Shown: piece after piece, positions 7,859 through 11,379 of the stretch | How positions within the stretch are numbered: the stretch's first letter is position 1 | How the letters are laid out: each line of letters opens with the position of its first letter | Assembly (NCBI GenBank): GCA_015490315.1 | Contig: WFYB01000104.1 | Span: 1-11,379, forward strand | Source of the DNA: Sulfurovum sp. | Lineage (GTDB): Bacteria; Campylobacterota; Campylobacteria; Campylobacterales; Sulfurovaceae | DNA length: 11,379 bases | Reading direction: 5' to 3' | Program-made: the position numbers and the translations under genes | Notes under the pieces: model-generated | Told to the model about the DNA's origin: nothing | What the model saw: only the letters and a program-made list of their open reading frames with translations | Databases searched by the model: none

Positions 7859-7868
7859 TAGGATGATA

Positions 7869-7897
7869 ATCATAAATTTCTTCTTAAGCAAGATCAA
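7869..7897 (-). promoter_or_regulatory. Predicted sigma70-type promoter of the tetR-efflux operon
   Basis: On the minus strand a -35-like TTGATC (7897-7892) and a -10-like TATGAT (7874-7869) are separated by exactly 17 bp. Each matches the consensus at 4-5 of 6 positions. The predicted transcription start falls near 7862, immediately before the palindromic operator, giving a leader of roughly 35-40 nt before the tetR ATG. Confidence 0.6.
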
Positions 7898-7925
7898 TAT
7901 CATTAAACCGGTCAATTGGGAAGAA

Positions 7926-7966
7926 CGAAAAAGAAACCCGGAAGAGGGGGGGGTATTACTCTCCGG
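7926..7966 (-). terminator. Possible second terminator between pckA and tetR
   Basis: Read on the minus strand, CCGGAGAG (7966-7959) can pair with CTCTTCCGG (7946-7938) with one bulged base; the loop contains most of a C-run (8 Gs on the plus strand). It is followed by GTTTCTTTTTCG. The stem is short, so this may be a back-up terminator behind the one nearer pckA, or simply an incidental hairpin around the homopolymer. Confidence 0.4.
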
Positions 7967-8012
7967 TATTTCTATCTGTTTTTACGACGAAACAATAGCA
8001 GTATGCCGTGGG

Positions 8013-8031
8013 AGTGTTAAAAAAGTGTTAA
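8013..8031. repeat. Two direct repeats AGTGTTAA spaced by one helical turn
   Basis: AGTGTTAA occurs at 8013-8020 and again at 8024-8031, an 11-bp period. The 3 bases between are all A. Direct repeats at this period are typical of response-regulator sites, but here they flank the T-run of the pckA terminator and may be coincidental. Confidence 0.35.
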
Positions 8032-8056
8032 TCCACATACACTAGTGTATGCGGAT
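8019..8056 (-). terminator. Rho-independent-type terminator downstream of pckA
   Basis: Fourteen bases past the pckA stop, the minus strand forms an 11-bp stem: ATCCGCATACA (8056-8046) pairs with TGTATGTGGAT (8041-8031), one G-T wobble, loop CTAG. The inner 16 bp (8035-8050) are a perfect palindrome. A run of six T (8024-8019) follows after 6 bases. The offset of the T-run makes it less than ideal, but the position directly after pckA supports a terminator. Confidence 0.6.
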
Positions 8057-8070
8057 CTTAAAAAGTTATA

Positions 8071-9663
8071 TTAAAGTTGCGGACCTGCAGATGCGAAGTC
8101 GAACTCGCCGCCTTTGTCATCATAGCGGTGGAAGTTCTCCTGGAACATTTTGGCGAGTTTGGCAAGCATCGCATCATATTCTGCCTTGTCTTCCCATGTA
8201 TTTCTCGGGTTGAGTACGGTGTTATCCTTTACACCTTCAAGCGCTTTTGGAATCTGCAAGTTGAAAGTCGGCAGTGTCTCAAACTCGGCACTGTTAATCG
8301 ATCCGTTGAGGATACCATTGATACAGGCACGTGTGTCTTTGATACTCATACGTTTGCCTACACCATAAGGACCGCCTGTCCAGCCGGTGTTGACGAGATA
8401 TACATTGACTCCGTGCTCATCGATCTTCTTGCCAAGCAGCTCAGCATACTTTGTTGGATGCAGCGGAAGGAACGCTTCCCCAAAACATGCTGAGAAGGTG
8501 GCGACAGGTTCTGTGATCCCTCTCTCTGTTCCGGCTACTTTTGCCGTATAGCCGCTAAGGAAGTAGTACATTGCCTGCTCTTTGGTCAGCTTGCTCACCG
8601 GAGGCAGCACGCCAAATGCATCAGCGGTCAGGAAGATGATGTTGTTTGGGTGTCCTGCCATCAAATTGTCTTTGTGGTTCTTGATATGCTCGATCGGATA
8701 GGATACACGTGTATTTTCTGTCTTACTGCCGTCGGAGTAGTCTACATTGCCATTCTCATCGGCTACGACATTTTCTAAAAGCGCATCTTTAGTAATGGCT
8801 CCATAGATCTCCGGCTCGGATTTTGGATCGAGGTTGATCACTTTGGCATAGCATCCGCCTTCGAAGTTGAAGACACCATGCTCATCCCAACCATGCTCAT
8901 CATCACCGATCAGTGCACGCTCAGGATCTGTTGAGAGTGTGGTCTTGCCTGTTCCGGAGAGTCCAAAGAAGAGACAGACATCTCCCTCTTTGCCTACATT
9001 GGCAGAACAGTGCATAGAGAGTTTACCTTCCAGAGGAAGCCAGTAGTTCATCATGGAGAAGATACCCTTTTTCATCTCACCGCCATACCATGTACCCCCG
9101 ATGACCAATTCATTCTCTTCGATGTTGAATGCGACAAATACATCAGAGTTCAGCCCATGTTCCTTATAGTTTTCATCGACTGCTTTACAAGCATTGTAGA
9201 CAGTAAAGTCAGGCTCGAAGTTTTCAAGTTCCTCTTCTGTAGGACGGATAAACATATTTTTGACGAAATGTGCTTGCCAAGCTACCTCAGTGATAAATCT
9301 GACAGAACGTCTGCTCGATGGGCTTGCGCCTGCATAGACATCCGTTACATAGATATTTTTGCCCGAGAGTTGTTTGAGTGCGATCTCTTTGAGATCATCG
9401 TAGATCTCCTTTTTGATCGGTCTATTGACATCTCCCCATGCGATATGCTGATTTGAAGGTGGCTGATCTACAAAGTATTTGTCTTTTGGGCTTCGCCCAG
9501 TGAAGATACCGGTATCACACATCGCTGTGCCTGATGTAGAGATCTTGCACTCTCCTCTGTTGATTTCATGCGCTTGCAACTCGTCATAACTTAAATTATA
9601 ATAGACATCCTGAATGTCTTTCAATCCCAGTTTGTCAAGTCCGTTGGGCCTTTTGGTACTCAT
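8071..9663 (-). CDS. pckA: Phosphoenolpyruvate carboxykinase (ATP), EC 4.1.1.49
   Basis: A 530-residue cytosolic enzyme (E. coli PckA is 540) that converts oxaloacetate + ATP to PEP + CO2 + ADP, the entry to gluconeogenesis; in autotrophs it can also run in the carboxylating direction. All signature motifs are present: the substrate-binding FTGRSPKDKY (about 54-63), GGEMKKGIFSMMNY (about 194-207) with the metal-ligand lysine near 199, MHCSANVG with H218, the P-loop GLSGTGKTTLS (234-244, K240) and the kinase-2 motif LIGDDEHGWD (251-260, D254). The ATP-type P-loop distinguishes it from the GTP-dependent family. The start is supported by AGAGGA 5 bases before the ATG. It lies 136 bp downstream of oadB in the same orientation; both act on oxaloacetate. 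A structured leader (9697-9787) separates them, so it may have its own promoter or be attenuated. Confidence 0.98.
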   Translation of the reverse strand: MSTKRPNGLDKLGLKDIQDVYYNLSYDELQAHEINRGECKISTSGTAMCDTGIFTGRSPKDKYFVDQPPSNQHIAWGDVNRPIKKEIYDDLKEIALKQLSGKNIYVTDVYAGASPSSRRSVRFITEVAWQAHFVKNMFIRPTEEELENFEPDFTVYNACKAVDENYKEHGLNSDVFVAFNIEENELVIGGTWYGGEMKKGIFSMMNYWLPLEGKLSMHCSANVGKEGDVCLFFGLSGTGKTTLSTDPERALIGDDEHGWDEHGVFNFEGGCYAKVINLDPKSEPEIYGAITKDALLENVVADENGNVDYSDGSKTENTRVSYPIEHIKNHKDNLMAGHPNNIIFLTADAFGVLPPVSKLTKEQAMYYFLSGYTAKVAGTERGITEPVATFSACFGEAFLPLHPTKYAELLGKKIDEHGVNVYLVNTGWTGGPYGVGKRMSIKDTRACINGILNGSINSAEFETLPTFNLQIPKALEGVKDNTVLNPRNTWEDKAEYDAMLAKLAKMFQENFHRYDDKGGEFDFASAGPQL

Positions 9664-9696
9664 AGTATCCTCTTTTGTTTTCTTATGAAGTTGGTG

Positions 9697-9740
9697 TATG
9701 CTAAAGCATAGTTTAAAGAAAAAAATTTTCCTTAAACTAT
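9697..9740. repeat. Nested inverted repeats in the pckA upstream region
   Basis: Two dyads share the bases ATA at 9708-9710. The first is TATGCT-AA-AGCATA (9697-9710). The second pairs ATAGTTTAA (9708-9716) perfectly with TTAAACTAT (9732-9740); inside it, GAAAA (9718-9722) pairs with TTTTC (9726-9730) after one mismatch, leaving a 3-base loop. Only one of the two can form at a time as RNA structure. They lie 34-77 bp before the pckA ATG, where a promoter/operator or leader element is expected; no convincing -35/-10 pair could be assigned. Confidence 0.6.
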
Positions 9741-9755
9741 AATCTAACTATACAA

Positions 9756-9787
9756 CCAATAGAGTAAGAAAACCCTTACCCTATCGG
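9756..9787 (-). terminator. Hairpin just after oadB, weak terminator or attenuator candidate
   Basis: Thirteen bases after the oadB stop, the minus strand reads CCGATAGGGTAAG, a 6-base loop GGTTTT, then CTTACTCTATTGG: a 13-bp stem with two G-T wobbles. No T-run follows, so classic Rho-independent termination is doubtful. It could protect the oadAB mRNA 3' end or attenuate read-through into pckA. Confidence 0.4.
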
Positions 9788-9799
9788 CATATTGATCAA

Positions 9800-11128
9800 T
9801 TATTTAAAGATTGACAACAGTACACCTGCCGCTACTGCCGAACCGATAACACCGGCAACATTCGGACCCATCGCATGCATCAAGAGGATATTGCCCGGTC
9901 TTGCATCCGATCCTACCTTACTGGCTACACGTGCCGCCATCGGTACTGCAGATACACCTGCCGCACCGATTAGCGGATTGATCGGCTCTTTGGAGAACTT
10001 GTTCATCACTTTTGCCATCAGGACACCTGCAGCCGTACCAGCAGCGAATGCCAAGAGACCGATGATCATGATACCCAGTGTTTCAGCGACCAAAAACTTG
10101 TCTGCCTGCAGTGTCATCCCTACCCCAAATCCAAGGAAGATCGTGACGACATTGATCAAAGAGTTTTGCATCTCGTTGGAGAGTCTGTCAACCACCCCGG
10201 ACTCTTTGGCGAAGTTACCAAAGGCAAAAGCCCCCATCAGCGGTGCAGCATCCGGCAGAATCAACGCGATCATCATAATGACAACAAGAGGGAAGATAAG
10301 CTTTTCAAGTCTATGTACCTTACGTCCCGTCTTCATCACGATACGGCGCTCCTCTTCCGTTGTCAACGCCTTCATGATCGGAGGCTGGATGACAGGTACC
10401 AGTGCCATATAGGAATATGCCGCAACGGCAATAGCACCAAGCATCTCAGGTGCAAGTGCAGAGGCGATAAAGATAGATGTCGGACCATCGGCACCACCGA
10501 TGATCGAGATCGCGGAACACTGTTTGAGTGTAAAGTCAACAAAGCCTGTATATTGTGAAAGTGCCGCTGCACCCACCAATGAACCGAAAATACCGAACTG
10601 TGCCGCACCGCCAAGCAATGCAGTTTTTGGGTTGGCAAGCAGCGGACCAAAATCGGTCATCGCCCCAACTCCCATAAATATCAGCAGCGGGAAAAACTCA
10701 TTGGCGATACCCATATTGTAGATGATACCCAGCATCCCGTCAGGACCAGTCAGGTCTGCGACAGGGATGTTGGCAAGCAGCCCGCCAAAAGCAATAGGGA
10801 TCAAGAGCAGAGGTTCAAATCCTTTTGCAATAGCAAGATAGAAAAGGATAAAGACGATAATAAACATGATCGCCCGCCCTGGACCTTCATAAAACGCCTT
10901 GCTCGGATCTTTTGGATGCAACATCGCATAGATACCCGTCGTTGTGACAAAACTCTTCAGTAGCTCTGTCACACTCTTCGATTGGAAGTTTGCTGCCTCC
11001 TCAGCATGCAGCTGTTCGGATGTCATGTGTACTTTCTCGCCCTCTCCATGTGAGCCTTCCGCTGCATGTGCAACTGTCAGAAAGGAGAAAGCAAACATCA
11101 AAGTAAGCAGTAGATGTTTGAGTTTCAT
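9800..11128 (-). CDS. oadB: Oxaloacetate decarboxylase, beta subunit (Na+-translocating membrane subunit)
   Basis: A 442-residue inner-membrane subunit that decarboxylates the carboxybiotin carried by the alpha subunit and couples this to Na+ export. Numbering runs 11 ahead of the Klebsiella protein, and the residues known to matter there are all present: D214 (SIIGGADGPTSIF; Klebsiella D203), Y240 (Y229), N384 (N373), G388, S393 (S382) and R400 (R389) in NPLIGAAGVSAVPMAARV. About nine or more helices are visible. The N-terminus carries a signal-peptide-like segment (MKLKH, hydrophobic core, AHA near residue 22) followed by a short His/Glu-rich stretch (HGEGEKVH...EQLHAEE), absent from the best-known enterobacterial versions. 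It starts 3 bases after the alpha-subunit stop, with GGAG in the last alpha codons. The gamma subunit is not in the window; it may lie upstream of the alpha gene. Confidence 0.95.
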   Translation of the reverse strand: MKLKHLLLTLMFAFSFLTVAHAAEGSHGEGEKVHMTSEQLHAEEAANFQSKSVTELLKSFVTTTGIYAMLHPKDPSKAFYEGPGRAIMFIIVFILFYLAIAKGFEPLLLIPIAFGGLLANIPVADLTGPDGMLGIIYNMGIANEFFPLLIFMGVGAMTDFGPLLANPKTALLGGAAQFGIFGSLVGAAALSQYTGFVDFTLKQCSAISIIGGADGPTSIFIASALAPEMLGAIAVAAYSYMALVPVIQPPIMKALTTEEERRIVMKTGRKVHRLEKLIFPLVVIMMIALILPDAAPLMGAFAFGNFAKESGVVDRLSNEMQNSLINVVTIFLGFGVGMTLQADKFLVAETLGIMIIGLLAFAAGTAAGVLMAKVMNKFSKEPINPLIGAAGVSAVPMAARVASKVGSDARPGNILLMHAMGPNVAGVIGSAVAAGVLLSIFK

Positions 11129-11131
11129 CGA

Positions 11132-11379
11132 TTACTCCATTGTCGCCAGAAGTTGTCCGTCAGCGACAGTGTCATTGACGTTGACATTGATCGATGCGAT
11201 CTTGCCTGCACTCGGTGCAGCGATATCAATCTCCATTTTCATCGCTTCAAGGATCATGATCTTCTCACCCTCTTCTACTGTATCACCCGGGTTTTTCAGG
11301 ATCTTCCATACATTGCCCGGTGTTTGTGAATGGATCTCTATCTTGCCTACACCGTTCGCTGCTACCGGTGCTGCTTCTG
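11132..11379 (-). CDS. oadA: Oxaloacetate decarboxylase alpha subunit / pyruvate carboxylase subunit B, C-terminal biotinyl domain (partial)
   Basis: Only the last 81 codons are inside the window; the gene enters from the right edge. The visible part begins with the end of an Ala/Pro/Val-rich linker (EAAPVAANG) and then a complete biotinyl/lipoyl-type domain. The biotin attachment site is ILEAMKMEID, with the acceptor lysine encoded at 11239-11237; the domain ends in DTVADGQLLATME. In the intact enzyme the upstream carboxyltransferase domain moves the carboxyl group from oxaloacetate to biotin, and this domain swings it to OadB. The 3-base gap to oadB shows they are co-translated. In Campylobacter the homologous gene (pycB) acts as a pyruvate carboxylase subunit and also sits beside pckA; the oadB partner here favours the decarboxylase/Na+ pump role, though both are possible. 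Confidence 0.93.
   Translation of the reverse strand, partial: EAAPVAANGVGKIEIHSQTPGNVWKILKNPGDTVEEGEKIMILEAMKMEIDIAAPSAGKIASINVNVNDTVADGQLLATME

Noticed and set aside
9792..10412. Open frame of 206 codons on the plus strand opposite oadB
   Set aside because: It mirrors the conserved oadB helices and has a low-complexity Ile/Pro/Ala/Thr composition with no independent support.
1..11379. CRISPR array, tRNA/rRNA genes, insertion sequences or attachment sites
   Set aside because: No regularly spaced repeats, transposase-like frames, terminal inverted repeats, or tRNA-like cloverleaf sequence was seen; nearly all of the window is accounted for by conserved genes.

Overview
The window reads as ordinary chromosomal sequence from a Gram-negative bacterium, most likely a Campylobacterota (Sulfurovum/Sulfurimonas-like) chemolithotroph. 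That placement is an inference from protein style, moderate G+C, an oadA-oadB-pckA neighbourhood resembling the pycB-pckA pair of Campylobacter, and a five-gene RND efflux operon; no rRNA or other marker gene is present. All supported genes lie on the minus strand, so transcription runs from high to low coordinates.

Right part (11379 to about 8020): central carbon metabolism at the oxaloacetate node. The window opens inside the last 81 codons of an oxaloacetate decarboxylase/pyruvate carboxylase alpha-type subunit (biotinyl domain with the biotin-accepting lysine). Three bases later comes oadB, the membrane Na+-pumping beta subunit with all textbook catalytic and ion-binding residues. An inverted-repeat-rich 136-bp gap follows, then ATP-dependent PEP carboxykinase (pckA). 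Together these interconvert pyruvate, oxaloacetate and PEP and link this node to the sodium gradient. A hairpin with a T-run follows pckA.

Middle (8070 to 7826): a 245-bp intergenic region with two terminator-like hairpins, an 8-G homopolymer, a good sigma70-type promoter, and a palindromic operator overlapping the start region of a TetR-family regulator.

Left part (7825 to 1): a tightly packed operon of tetR regulator, TolC-type outer-membrane factor, periplasmic adaptor, RND permease of the drug (HAE) type, and a DUF4395 membrane protein carrying CxxC and CPGGVC motifs. Each junction overlaps or abuts (ATGA, ATGA, TAG|ATG, then a TTG start 7 nt from a Shine-Dalgarno sequence buried in the permease stop), which implies translational coupling. 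The operator suggests the TetR protein represses the whole set, itself included. After 58 bp comes a CDF-family zinc/cation exporter with a His-rich N-terminus, and at the left edge the first 17 codons of another small gene, possibly of the DUF4282 type.

The parts are mostly well-known families. The least described are the coupled DUF4395 protein as fifth member of a tripartite efflux operon, the compact operator/ribosome-binding-site arrangement, and the structured DNA upstream of pckA.
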